DNA from: Betaproteobacteria bacterium
Lineage (GTDB): Bacteria > Pseudomonadota > Gammaproteobacteria > Burkholderiales > JAEUOS01
Direction: 5' to 3'
Assembly (NCBI GenBank): GCA_028292405.1
Contig: JAQGMJ010000013.1
Span: 32,237-96,236 of the forward strand
DNA length: 64,000 bases
Part shown: one piece after another, positions 54,778 to 62,454 of the stretch
Layout: each line of letters begins with the position of its first letter
Numbering within the stretch: the first letter of the stretch is position 1
The notes under the pieces: generated by a model
What the model saw: only the letters and a program-made list of their open reading frames with translations
What the model was told of the DNA's origin: nothing
The model's database searches: none
Translations under genes and position numbers: made by a program

Positions 54778-55536
54778 TCAAGAACCGAGGTAGGCGCCGC
54801 CGTTGACGTGGATGGTCTGACCGGTGGTGTATTGCCCGCCGGGCCCCACCAGCCAGAGCACGGCCGACGCGATATCGTCCGGCGCGCCGCGCCGCGCCAG
54901 CAGGTTATGCGGCGTGCCCTGGTGGCGCGCCTGCGGCTTGGAAGACCCGCCGCCGCGCACCGTGGCGATCATCCCCGGCACCACGCAGTTGATGGTGACG
55001 CCGACCGGCGCGCCTTCGTGCGCCAGCCCGCGGGTGAAGCCCACCAGCGCCGCTTTCGCGGCCGTCACGTGGGCGCGCTCGGCCGCGCCGATGTGCGCGG
55101 TCAGCCCGCCCAGGTTGATCACGCTGCCGCCCGCCTTGGCCAGCCAGGGCCAGGCCGCCTGAGTGCAATGGAAGGCGCCGTCCACGCTGGCCTCGAAGGC
55201 GCCGCGCCAGTCGGCATAGGTCAGCTCGGGAAAGGGCGCTTCCAGGCGGGTGGCCGCATTGTTGACCAAAATTTCCAGCCCGCCGAACTGCGCGGCTACC
55301 TGCGCGACCATCGCATCGACGGCCGGGCGGTCGGTAATGTCGGCCTGCACGAGCAGGCTGCGGCCGCCGGCAGCGGTGATTTCCTCGACGACGGCGCGGC
55401 CGTCATCGACGCTGCCGCGCACGTGCACGGCCACTGCGGCGCCGGCATCGGCCAGCATCAGGGCAATGGCGCGGCCGATGTTGCGGCCGGCGCCGGTGAT
55501 GAGCGCGGTCTTGCCCGCGAGCGGTTTTGCGTTCAT
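54778..55536 (-). CDS. SDR-family protein lacking the canonical catalytic Ser and Tyr
   Basis: A 252-residue classical short-chain dehydrogenase fold. The NAD(P) motif TGAGRNIG (residues 14-21) and NNAA (92-95) are present, and the YxxxK lysine is retained as Lys161. However, the Tyr position (157) is Val (AHVTAAK), and the Ser position in the NxSS region reads NLGGL. The enzyme may therefore use another residue (His156 adjoins) or be a non-canonical subgroup. It is the last gene of the Bug-MmgE-SDR operon, 3 bp after the MmgE gene. Confidence 0.86.
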   Translation of the reverse strand: MNAKPLAGKTALITGAGRNIGRAIALMLADAGAAVAVHVRGSVDDGRAVVEEITAAGGRSLLVQADITDRPAVDAMVAQVAAQFGGLEILVNNAATRLEAPFPELTYADWRGAFEASVDGAFHCTQAAWPWLAKAGGSVINLGGLTAHIGAAERAHVTAAKAALVGFTRGLAHEGAPVGVTINCVVPGMIATVRGGGSSKPQARHQGTPHNLLARRGAPDDIASAVLWLVGPGGQYTTGQTIHVNGGAYLGS

Positions 55537-55539
55537 GAC

Positions 55540-56910
55540 TTAGTGCCTGAGTGCTGAAAGATCAACCTGCTTGGTCGCCGGCACGCCGCGCAGCACCTGC
55601 AGCGCGGCCCCTGCCTCGGGTGCCGACCAGCCGCCATAGACACAATTGGCGCGGAATTTCGCTTCGAGTGCCGCCGGCGTCATCGGCTCCTCGACGCCGC
55701 CGCGGAAATGCCCCTGGCGCGCCTCGCGCACGCTGCCGTCCTTCAGCGTTACCTTCACATGTCCGGTGAAACGCGCCGGATACGGATTGGCCGGATCGAC
55801 CACGTAATGCACCTTGGCAGCCAGCGCGCGCACTTTCGCATCGTGCACCACGCTCTCTTCGTAATCGGCCAGGCCGGCGTCGTTGCGCAGCATGCCCACG
55901 GCGATCGCATAGGGAATGCTGAACTTGGCGGAGTAGCCGTTCACCGGCGCCTGCTTGGACGCCAGCGGCTCCCACAGGCGGTGCAAAATGCCCTCGGCGG
56001 TCTCGCATTCGATACGGGCGATGTCCTCAACCTTCAGCCCCTCGTGCACCAGCCTGCGCGCACAGTCGATGTAGGGATGCGCCATGGTGCCGCAAGCGTA
56101 AGGCTTGAAAGCGATACCTGATGATATCCAGTGTTCCCCCACGCCCTGCATCATGCCTTCGATGTTGCCTTCATTCGTATTGGCGAAGGCGTGGAAAAAA
56201 CTGTGCTCGCCCTCGAACAGGGTGCGCGGCCCGGTGAAACCAGCCTGCGCCATGCGCGCCGCGCGATAACCCGACTGCGCCGCCCAGCCGGGATGCATGC
56301 GCTTGGTCCATGCGCCTTCGGCCAGGTACTCGATGATCCCGGCGGACATGCTGCCGGCGATGCCCAGCGCATTGACCCACTGCTCTTTCGACAGCTTCAG
56401 CGCGGTGGCCACGCCCGCGGCCGCGCCCAGCGCCCCGAACACCGCAGTGGGATGAAAGCCCGCCTTGTGGGTGCGCGTCGGCGCCACGATAGGCAGGCGG
56501 CAGGTCAACTCGCAGCCGACGGCGATGCCGCGCATCATGTCGCTGCCTGAAAGCTGGTGTTGCTCGGCCGCGGCCAGCAGTGCGGGAATGATCACCGCGC
56601 CCGCATGCACCGGGCCGCCCTCGAAGGTGTCGTCGTAGTCCTCGCCGTGCGAGGCGGTGCCGTTGCACAGCGCCGCAGTGGCCAGGTTCCATGCGCCGGC
56701 GTGGCCGATCATGGTGCAGGTGCCGGCCTCGCTGGTGGCGGCGACGGTGGCCTTGACGTAGTCGGCATTGCGCGCGGCCACGCACAGGCCGGCGATGTCG
56801 GTCATCACCGCCTCGCACATGGCGGCGAGCTTGGGCGGTAGCGCGGCGGGCGTGCCGGCGAAGGCCTCCGCCAGTTGTTCGGAAACGGAGACTTGGGGCA
56901 GGTTTTTCAT
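55540..56910 (-). CDS. MmgE/PrpD-family protein
   Basis: A 456-residue member of the 2-methylcitrate dehydratase / cis-aconitate decarboxylase superfamily. HGEDYDDTFEGGPVHAGAVIIPALLA and KPYACGTMAHPYIDCARRL are the two signature stretches, and HPTAVFGALGAAAG is also typical. Members hydrate, dehydrate or decarboxylate diverse carboxylic acids, so this is not safely called PrpD; no prpB, prpC or acnD is nearby. ATG 56910 is supported by the family N-terminus. A Bug binding protein lies 59 bp upstream, suggesting uptake and catabolism of an organic acid. Confidence 0.87.
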   Translation of the reverse strand: MKNLPQVSVSEQLAEAFAGTPAALPPKLAAMCEAVMTDIAGLCVAARNADYVKATVAATSEAGTCTMIGHAGAWNLATAALCNGTASHGEDYDDTFEGGPVHAGAVIIPALLAAAEQHQLSGSDMMRGIAVGCELTCRLPIVAPTRTHKAGFHPTAVFGALGAAAGVATALKLSKEQWVNALGIAGSMSAGIIEYLAEGAWTKRMHPGWAAQSGYRAARMAQAGFTGPRTLFEGEHSFFHAFANTNEGNIEGMMQGVGEHWISSGIAFKPYACGTMAHPYIDCARRLVHEGLKVEDIARIECETAEGILHRLWEPLASKQAPVNGYSAKFSIPYAIAVGMLRNDAGLADYEESVVHDAKVRALAAKVHYVVDPANPYPARFTGHVKVTLKDGSVREARQGHFRGGVEEPMTPAALEAKFRANCVYGGWSAPEAGAALQVLRGVPATKQVDLSALRH

Positions 56911-56969
56911 CGGAAGCTCGGAAATGTCGCAAGGCTGCCGGCGCGCTGCGCCGGCAAGGTTTGGTCGGG

Positions 56970-57974
56970 TCAGTCGGTCAGCTGGATCTTGTTGGCGCGC
57001 GCCACCTTGGTCCAATGCGCGACTTCCGCGCTGATGTACTTGCCGAACTGGTCCGGGCTCATCGGCATGGTGTCGAGCGCCTCGGCCGAAAGCTTCTCCT
57101 TGAAGTCCGGCTGGGCGAGGATCTTGTTGATTTCGGTATTGAGCTTGGTGATGATCGGCTGCGGCAGCTTGGCCGGGCCGACGATGCCGTACCAGGTCAG
57201 GCCCTCGAAATCCTCGTAGCCCAGCTCCTTGAAGGTCGGCACATCGGGCAGGATCGGGTGACGCTTGGCCCCGGTGACGGCCAGCGGCCGCGCGGCGCCC
57301 GAGCGCACATGCGGCATGCCCGCGGCCAGGCCGGGGAAAATCGACATCACCTGGCCGCCCATCAGGTCGATGAAGGCCTGGCCGATGCTGCGGTAGGGCA
57401 CCGACAGGCTGGGGAAATTCGCAGCTGCCTTGAACTGCTCCATCACCAGGTGGTTCAGCGTGCCCTTGCCCGAGGTGCCATAGTTCATATCGCCGGCATG
57501 GGCGCGCGCATAGGCGACGAATTCCTTCACGGTCTTCACCGGCAACGAGGAGCGCACGATCAACAGGTTGGGGGTGCCGCCGATCATCCCGATCGGCGAA
57601 AAATCCTTCACCGGGTCATACGGCACCTTCTTTACCGCCGGGTTGGTGGCATGGGTGGCGACGTAGCCGATCTCCAGGGTATAGCCGTCCGCCGGCGCAT
57701 GCGCCGCGGTTTCGGTAGCGATTGCCCCGCCGGCGCCGGCAATGTTGTCGATCACCACCGGCTGGCCCAGGACCTTGCCCAGGCGGTCGGCGAGAATGCG
57801 TCCGATCAGGTCGACGCCGCCGCCCGGTGCCTGCGGCGCGATCAGGCGGATCGCATGGTTCGGATAGTTGTCCTGTGCGGCGGCCGGCAGGCTAGCGGCG
57901 GCGATGGCCATTCCGGCTGCGCCCAGGGCGCACCGCATCCAGTGCATGGGAAAACGAATAGGGGCATTTTTCAT
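56970..57974 (-). CDS. Bug-family (TctC-like) tripartite tricarboxylate transporter binding protein
   Basis: A 334-residue periplasmic binding protein with a signal peptide cleaved near LPAAAQ. YPNHAIRLIAPQAPGGGVDLIGR and VVIDNIAGAGGAIATE are Bug hallmarks, as is YGTSGKGTLNHLVMEQFK. Bug proteins bind small carboxylates, amino acids or aromatics and are greatly expanded in Burkholderiales. No TctA or TctB membrane gene is adjacent, so it would need a partner encoded elsewhere or act as a sensor. It heads the operon with the MmgE and SDR genes. Confidence 0.93.
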   Translation of the reverse strand: MKNAPIRFPMHWMRCALGAAGMAIAAASLPAAAQDNYPNHAIRLIAPQAPGGGVDLIGRILADRLGKVLGQPVVIDNIAGAGGAIATETAAHAPADGYTLEIGYVATHATNPAVKKVPYDPVKDFSPIGMIGGTPNLLIVRSSLPVKTVKEFVAYARAHAGDMNYGTSGKGTLNHLVMEQFKAAANFPSLSVPYRSIGQAFIDLMGGQVMSIFPGLAAGMPHVRSGAARPLAVTGAKRHPILPDVPTFKELGYEDFEGLTWYGIVGPAKLPQPIITKLNTEINKILAQPDFKEKLSAEALDTMPMSPDQFGKYISAEVAHWTKVARANKIQLTD

Positions 57975-58115
57975 GGGGCGCGATTATGGCATGCGTCAGC
58001 GGGGCGGCGCTGCGCAAATGCAGCAAATGGAGCATAAGAAAATCCGAGCGCGTTCGCTCTACGGCAGGCGCTGCGGCCGGCAATCGAGGTAGGCCGGTGG
58101 CCTTCGCCCGAGCGG

Positions 58116-58131
58116 ATTAAAGCTTATTAAT
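58116..58131. promoter_or_regulatory. AT-rich inverted repeat upstream of the Bug operon
   Basis: On the minus strand ATTAATAAGCTTTAAT has perfect 5-bp arms (ATTAA...TTAAT) and fits the LysR-type T-N11-A pattern. It is about 142 bp upstream of the Bug start. No LysR-type gene is in the window, so this is a tentative operator. Confidence 0.35.
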
Positions 58132-58181
58132 TTCCGCGTCGACGAGCACGGTTGCCGTTGCCGGCAATGCTGCCTGCGGCT

Positions 58182-58523
58182 TCAGCGCGAACGCTTTTGT
58201 GCGCCGTCAAGCTCACGCAGGGCGCGGTTTTCCGCATTGCGCGCGGCCGACAGGCGTTGCTGCGCGGCAAGGACTTCCCGATGCGAAGTATCGATCTCGA
58301 CCTGCGCGGCCTTCAGGTTGTCTTCGGCGCGCTTCAGGCGGCGGTCCGCCTGCTGGGCCGCGGACTCCGCGCGCCGTGTTTCATGGCCGGCGGCATCGGC
58401 GGCGCGGCGTGCCCGATCCGCCTCGCTCACCGGCTGGGCCTGGCCGCAGACTGGCGCCAGGAATAGCGCCAACAATAAAGCCTGCAGCCAGGGGAAAATG
58501 GTGTGGGAAGACGCGATTCGCAT
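58182..58523 (-). CDS. Small secreted coiled-coil protein, function unknown
   Basis: Unrecognised, 113 residues. A signal peptide (hydrophobic residues ~10-25, cleavage near GQAQ) is followed by an almost continuous predicted coiled coil (SEADRARRAADAAGHETRRAESAAQQADRR is part of a longer heptad-like run) rich in Ala, Arg and Glu. It resembles in composition the coiled-coil half of the DUF4124 protein on the other side of glnA. It diverges from glnA across 386 bp that contain NtrC-type boxes. No good Shine-Dalgarno is visible, so the start is uncertain. Confidence 0.65.
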   Translation of the reverse strand: MRIASSHTIFPWLQALLLALFLAPVCGQAQPVSEADRARRAADAAGHETRRAESAAQQADRRLKRAEDNLKAAQVEIDTSHREVLAAQQRLSAARNAENRALRELDGAQKRSR

Positions 58524-58626
58524 GGGAAGGAATTATTGCACGGCCAAATTCGCCGGCTCTGCTAATGGCGAAAATTTGAGCTTGCAGCTTCAGTGGGACA
58601 GCAGTTTGGCCGGCGGCAAAACTGCT

Positions 58627-58643
58627 GGCACCACAAAGGTGCG
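58627..58643. promoter_or_regulatory. NtrC-type enhancer box 1
   Basis: GGCACCACAAAGGTGCG contains the perfect inverted arms GCACC-N5-GGTGC of the NtrC consensus. It lies about 220 bp upstream of the predicted glnA transcription start. Confidence 0.75.
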
Positions 58644-58656
58644 GAAATTTTCTCAA

Positions 58657-58673
58657 TGCACCATAAAGGTGTG
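58657..58673. promoter_or_regulatory. NtrC-type enhancer box 2
   Basis: TGCACCATAAAGGTGTG matches TGCACC-N5-GGTGCA at all but the last two bases. Its centre is 30 bp (about three turns) from box 1, suiting cooperative binding of NtrC dimers. Confidence 0.75.
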
Positions 58674-58693
58674 ATGCCGGCGAGCCGATTTGG

Positions 58694-58710
58694 TGCGCCT
58701 TTGTGGCACA
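58694..58710. promoter_or_regulatory. Weak NtrC-type box 3
   Basis: TGCGCCTTTGTGGCACA has imperfect arms of the same pattern (TGCGCC-N5-GGCACA), 37 bp downstream of box 2. It is weaker than boxes 1 and 2. Confidence 0.4.
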
Positions 58711-58828
58711 ATGCGCGGCGGCTTTTGCGGCCCGATTTTGTGCGGCGTTTTTCGAAAAACCGGCTTGCCCCAGCCAGCCGACGGAAGCAAAGAAGGGCAA
58801 GTGCGCGCTCTGTGCCCGGTCAATTGCG

Positions 58829-58844
58829 TGGCACAAAAAGTGCT
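58829..58844 (+). promoter_or_regulatory. Sigma-54 promoter of glnA
   Basis: TGGCACAAAAAGTGCT fits the -24/-12 consensus TGGCAC-N5-TTGC with one mismatch and the required GG-N10-GC spacing. The predicted start is near 58855, leaving a leader of about 55 nt before the ATG. Together with the boxes upstream it accounts for the 386-bp spacer 58524-58909, in which I see no further gene. Confidence 0.8.
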
Positions 58845-58909
58845 TTTCCCTCTCGGCGCTTGAACGACCCCCGTGACTCGCTACTATCGAACTACCAGGA
58901 GATATAAAA

Positions 58910-60328
58910 ATGGCAACGACTGCCAAAGATGTCTTGAAAATGGCCAAAGACAACGAAGTCAAGTTCGTTGACTTTCGTTTTACCGACACCAAGGGCAAGG
59001 AACAACACGTTTCCGTGCCGGTGAAGGCTTTCGACGAGGACAAATTCATCGGCGGCCACGCCTTCGACGGCTCGTCGATTGCCGGCTGGAAGGGCATTGA
59101 AGCGTCGGACATGCTGCTCATGCCCGATCCCAACACCGCCCACATGGACCCGTTCACCGACGAGAACACGCTGATCCTGACCTGCGACGTGCTCGAGCCC
59201 TCGACCGGCAAAGGCTATGACCGCGACCCGCGCTCGCTGGGCAACCGCGCCGAAGCCTACCTGAAGGCGAGCGGCATCGGCGACGTCTCCTACTTTGGTC
59301 CGGAACCCGAATTCTTCATTTTTGACTCCGTCGCGTGGTCGGTCGACATGTCCGGCTCCTCCTGCAAGGTGTGGTCCTCCGAAGCCGGCTGGGACACCGA
59401 TGCGCGCATCGAAGGCCAGGGCAACGTCGGCCACCGTCCCGCGGTCAAGGGCGGCTACTTCCCGGTGGCCCCGATCGACCAGCTGCAGGACATGCGTTCC
59501 GAAATGTGCCTGTTGCTCGAGCAACAGGGCGTCGAAGTCGAAGTGCACCACCACGAAGTGGCGACCGCCGGCCAGTGCGAAATCGGCACCAAGTTCGCTT
59601 CGCTGGTGCAGCGCGCCGACTGGAACCAGATCCTCAAGTACACGGTAGCCAACGTCGCCCACGCCTACGGCAAGACCGCGACCTTCATGCCCAAGCCGAT
59701 CGTCGGCGACAACGGCTCCGGCATGCACGTGCACCAGTCGGTCTGGAAGGACGGCAAGAACCTGTTCGCCGGCGACGGCTATGCCGGCCTGTCCGAGTTC
59801 GCGCTGTACTACATCGGCGGCATCATCAAGCATGCCCGCGCGCTCAACGCCATCACCAACTCGACCACCAACTCGTACAAGCGCCTGGTCCCCGGCTTCG
59901 AAGCCCCGGTCAAGCTGGCCTACTCGGCCCGCAACCGTTCCGCCTCGATCCGCATTCCATACGTGCCGAACCCGAAGGGCCGCCGCATCGAAGTGCGCTT
60001 CCCGGACCCCCTGTCGAACCCGTACCTGGCCTTCTCGGCCATGCTGATGGCGGGCCTGGACGGCGTGCAGAACAAGATCCACCCGGGCGAGCCGTCCGAC
60101 AAGAACCTCTACGACCTTCCGCCGGAAGAAGACGCGAAGATCCCGACCGTCTGCTCCAGCCTGGAACAGGCCCTCGAGTATCTGGACCGCGACCGCGAGT
60201 TCCTGACCCGCGGCGGTGTGTTCTCCAACGAAGCGATCGACGCCTACATCGAACTGAAGATGAACGACGTCACCCGCTTCCGCATGACCACCCACCCGGT
60301 GGAATACGACATGTACTACAGCATGTAA
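58910..60328 (+). CDS. glnA: Glutamine synthetase type I
   Basis: Makes glutamine from glutamate, ammonia and ATP; a dodecamer of 472-residue subunits. [24 protein letters not shown], the ATP loop [16 protein letters not shown] and [10 protein letters not shown] are conserved. The adenylylation Tyr401 lies in NLYDLPPEE, so GlnE-type covalent control of this GSI-beta enzyme is expected. AGGAG precedes the ATG by about 10 bp. Transcription control is by the sigma-54/NtrC elements upstream, and a strong terminator follows 20 bp after the stop. ntrB-ntrC are encoded 0.9 kb downstream. Confidence 0.98.
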   Translation: MATTAKDVLKMAKDNEVKFVDFRFTDTKGKEQHVSVPVKAFDEDKFIGGHAFDGSSIAGWKGIEASDMLLMPDPNTAHMDPFTDENTLILTCDVLEPSTGKGYDRDPRSLGNRAEAYLKASGIGDVSYFGPEPEFFIFDSVAWSVDMSGSSCKVWSSEAGWDTDARIEGQGNVGHRPAVKGGYFPVAPIDQLQDMRSEMCLLLEQQGVEVEVHHHEVATAGQCEIGTKFASLVQRADWNQILKYTVANVAHAYGKTATFMPKPIVGDNGSGMHVHQSVWKDGKNLFAGDGYAGLSEFALYYIGGIIKHARALNAITNSTTNSYKRLVPGFEAPVKLAYSARNRSASIRIPYVPNPKGRRIEVRFPDPLSNPYLAFSAMLMAGLDGVQNKIHPGEPSDKNLYDLPPEEDAKIPTVCSSLEQALEYLDRDREFLTRGGVFSNEAIDAYIELKMNDVTRFRMTTHPVEYDMYYSM

Positions 60329-60348
60329 AGATTTTTAACGCATGCGGA

Positions 60349-60377
60349 CGGCGCGCCCTCGGGCGCGCCGTTTTTTT
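60349..60377 (+). terminator. Rho-independent terminator after glnA
   Basis: A 10-bp perfect stem CGGCGCGCCC / GGGCGCGCCG with a 2-nt TC centre is followed by seven Ts. It separates glnA from the DUF4124 gene and ntrBC. The following spacer to 60611 is partly AT-rich but shows no convincing promoter. Confidence 0.92.
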
Positions 60378-60611
60378 GGCAGGCATCGGCGAGCCGCAAG
60401 GCCCTGGCTTGCCGAAAGTTTTAATATGTAAAATCATGCAGTTGGAGCTGGATTTTCATGTAGACTTCAATTGCTGTGTCCGCCGATGGCGCGGTTCGGC
60501 AATGCGCGGCACCAGATTGGCGACGAGAGCAGGTTCAACCAATGACCGGCCTCGTGCATTATATTTGTCATCCTTGCATGAGTGGCAAGCAGCAACCAAA
60601 GGGAGGCGCTT

Positions 60612-61121
60612 ATGTCGCGCAAACTAATACTGATCGCGGTCCTGACCGCAGCCGGCCTGGCGCTGGCGGCGCCTGCGCAGGCGCAAAAAGCCAAGGCGGA
60701 GAAGGCGGAAATGGCCGGCGGCGGCCTGTTCAAGTGCACCGACGCCGACGGCAGCGTCACCTATACCAACGTCGGTTCGGTCAAGGGCTGCAAGAAGGTG
60801 GAGGGCGAAATCAATTCGGTTTCCGTCGTCAAGTCCGTCCCCGCCGCGCCGCGCGCCGCCGGCGAATCCAGGGTAGACAGCAATTCGCAAAAAGCGCGCG
60901 ACACCGACCGCCGCCGTATCCTGCAGGAAGAGCTGGCTGCCGAGCAAAAGCGCTTGGCCGACCTGCAAAAGGAATACAACAACGGCGAGCCCGAGCGTCA
61001 GGGTGGCGAGCGCAACTACCAGAAATACATGGACCGCAGCCAGCAGTTGAAAGACGACGTCGCGCGCAGCCAGTCGAACGTCGACTCCCTCAATCGCGAA
61101 CTCGGCGGCCTGAAAAACTAG
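60612..61121 (+). CDS. DUF4124-domain secreted coiled-coil protein
   Basis: A 169-residue protein with signal peptide (cleavage near AQAQ). A DUF4124-like beta motif GGLFKCTDADGSVTYTNV...GCKKVEGE carries two cysteines that may form a disulfide. After a linker, a C-terminal coiled coil spans ~105-165 (LQEELAAEQKRLADLQKEYNNGE). DUF4124 proteins are periplasmic and of unknown function. ATG 60612 has GGGAGG 7 bp upstream and starts the signal peptide cleanly; the ORF-track start 10 codons earlier is not needed. It lies between glnA and ntrB but has its own terminator-like hairpin. Confidence 0.85.
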   Translation: MSRKLILIAVLTAAGLALAAPAQAQKAKAEKAEMAGGGLFKCTDADGSVTYTNVGSVKGCKKVEGEINSVSVVKSVPAAPRAAGESRVDSNSQKARDTDRRRILQEELAAEQKRLADLQKEYNNGEPERQGGERNYQKYMDRSQQLKDDVARSQSNVDSLNRELGGLKN

Positions 61122-61173
61122 GCTGGGTTGCTCGGCAACGTCGCTTAAGCACCGTCTTTCGACACCTCATTTC

Positions 61174-61209
61174 CAGGCCGGCCGCGACTGCGCGCCGGCC
61201 TGTCGTTTT
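61174..61209 (+). terminator. Probable terminator after the DUF4124 gene
   Basis: Perfect 9-bp arms CAGGCCGGC / GCCGGCCTG with an 11-nt loop are followed by TCGTTTT. The T-run is short and ntrB begins 12 bp later, so termination may be partial. Confidence 0.5.
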
Positions 61210-61221
61210 CCGGAGCCCGAT

Positions 61222-62319
61222 TTGCCTGCAAAGCGTTTGCGTCCACTCGCCCCGCCGCCGGCCCCGGTAGTGCGGGAGAGCCCCTATCCGGGCCTGGATC
61301 TGCTGCCTTCCGCGATCCTCCTGCTGGACGTCGAATTCCGCATCAACCACGCCAATCCGGCGGCCGAGGCCTTGTTCGAGTCGTCCCTGCGCAACCTGCG
61401 CGGCCAGCCGGTGGACCGCCAGACCCAGTCGGAAGAACTCGGCCTGTTGCTCGAGGAGGCGCTGCGGGGCAAATGGAGCCATCGCAGCCAGGAACTGGAG
61501 CTTTCCTTCGCCGGCCGCGAGCGGGTCTCGATGGCCTGCGTGCTGACGCCGATCGAGCAGGGCGACAATCGCGTGCTACTGGAATTGCGCGCCATCGACC
61601 AGCAGCTCAAGGTCGAACGCGAGGAGCGCTTAAACGAGCAGGCCGAGGCGAACCGCGAACTGATCCGCAACCTGGCGCACGAGATCAAAAATCCCCTGGG
61701 CGGCATCCGCGGCGCCGCGCAACTGCTGGAATTCGAGCTGCCGGACAAGCGCCTGCGCGAATACACCCAGGTGATCGTCAAGGAATCCGACCGCCTGCAG
61801 TCCCTGATGGACCGCATGCTGACGCCACACCGCCCGCCGCACATCACTTCGGTCAACATCCACGAGGTGCTGGAACGGGTGCGCAGCCTCCTGGCGGCGG
61901 AATTCCCGCGCAAAATCAGCCTGGTACGCGATTACGACGCTTCCCTCCCGGAACTGCGGGGCGACAAGGAACAGCTGATCCAGGTGGCGCTCAACGTCGC
62001 GCGCAACGCCGCCCAGGCGCTGCTCGGCGCCGGCACCAAAAATCCGGAGATCGTTCTGAAGACCCGGGTGGTGCGCAACATCACCCTGCACAAGGAACGC
62101 TGCCGGCTGGCACTGGACTTGCATATAGAGGATAACGGACCGGGTATCCCGGAAAGCATCCGCGATCGCGTGTTCTACCCCCTGGTATCGGGGCGGGACG
62201 GCGGCAGCGGATTGGGCCTGACACTGGCGCAAACATTCGTGCAGCAGCATCGCGGCACGATAGAGTGCGAGAGCAGGCCGGGATACACCTGTTTCAAAAT
62301 TCTCTTGCCATTTTCGTAA
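61222..62319 (+). CDS. glnL: Nitrogen regulation sensor histidine kinase NtrB (GlnL)
   Basis: A cytosolic kinase/phosphatase of NtrC, controlled by PII. It has an N-terminal PAS domain (~25-130, LPSAILLLDVEFRINHANPAAEALF), the H-box NLAHEIKNPLGGIRGAAQLLE with phospho-acceptor His153, the N-box NVARNAAQAL, the G1 box EDNGPGIP and the G2 box GSGLGLTLA. There are no membrane segments. The start is TTG at 61222 (MPAKRLRPLA), as no ATG fits the PAS N-terminus. 365 aa. ntrC follows after 135 bp. Confidence 0.95.
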   Translation: MPAKRLRPLAPPPAPVVRESPYPGLDLLPSAILLLDVEFRINHANPAAEALFESSLRNLRGQPVDRQTQSEELGLLLEEALRGKWSHRSQELELSFAGRERVSMACVLTPIEQGDNRVLLELRAIDQQLKVEREERLNEQAEANRELIRNLAHEIKNPLGGIRGAAQLLEFELPDKRLREYTQVIVKESDRLQSLMDRMLTPHRPPHITSVNIHEVLERVRSLLAAEFPRKISLVRDYDASLPELRGDKEQLIQVALNVARNAAQALLGAGTKNPEIVLKTRVVRNITLHKERCRLALDLHIEDNGPGIPESIRDRVFYPLVSGRDGGSGLGLTLAQTFVQQHRGTIECESRPGYTCFKILLPFS

Positions 62320-62454
62320 AGGGTGAAAATGTGAGGCGTGGGAACTGGGTTTTGTGGATTCCGTAGGCTTCACAGCGGTTTCAAGACGGCCGAAAGGCTG
62401 CTCTGAAAGCCGCGCCACAAAAAACTGTCTCGTGTCGCGCATAATTCACGAGCC

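Noticed and set aside
58704-58720. Second TGGCAC sequence upstream of glnA as a sigma-54 promoter
   Set aside because: The -12 GC is not at the required distance with a TTGC-like element; the copy at 58829 fits far better and this one overlaps NtrC box 3.
60508-60524. NtrC-box look-alike (GGCACC-N5-GGCGAC) upstream of the DUF4124 gene
   Set aside because: Only the left arm is good and no sigma-54 promoter with GG-N10-GC spacing lies nearby.
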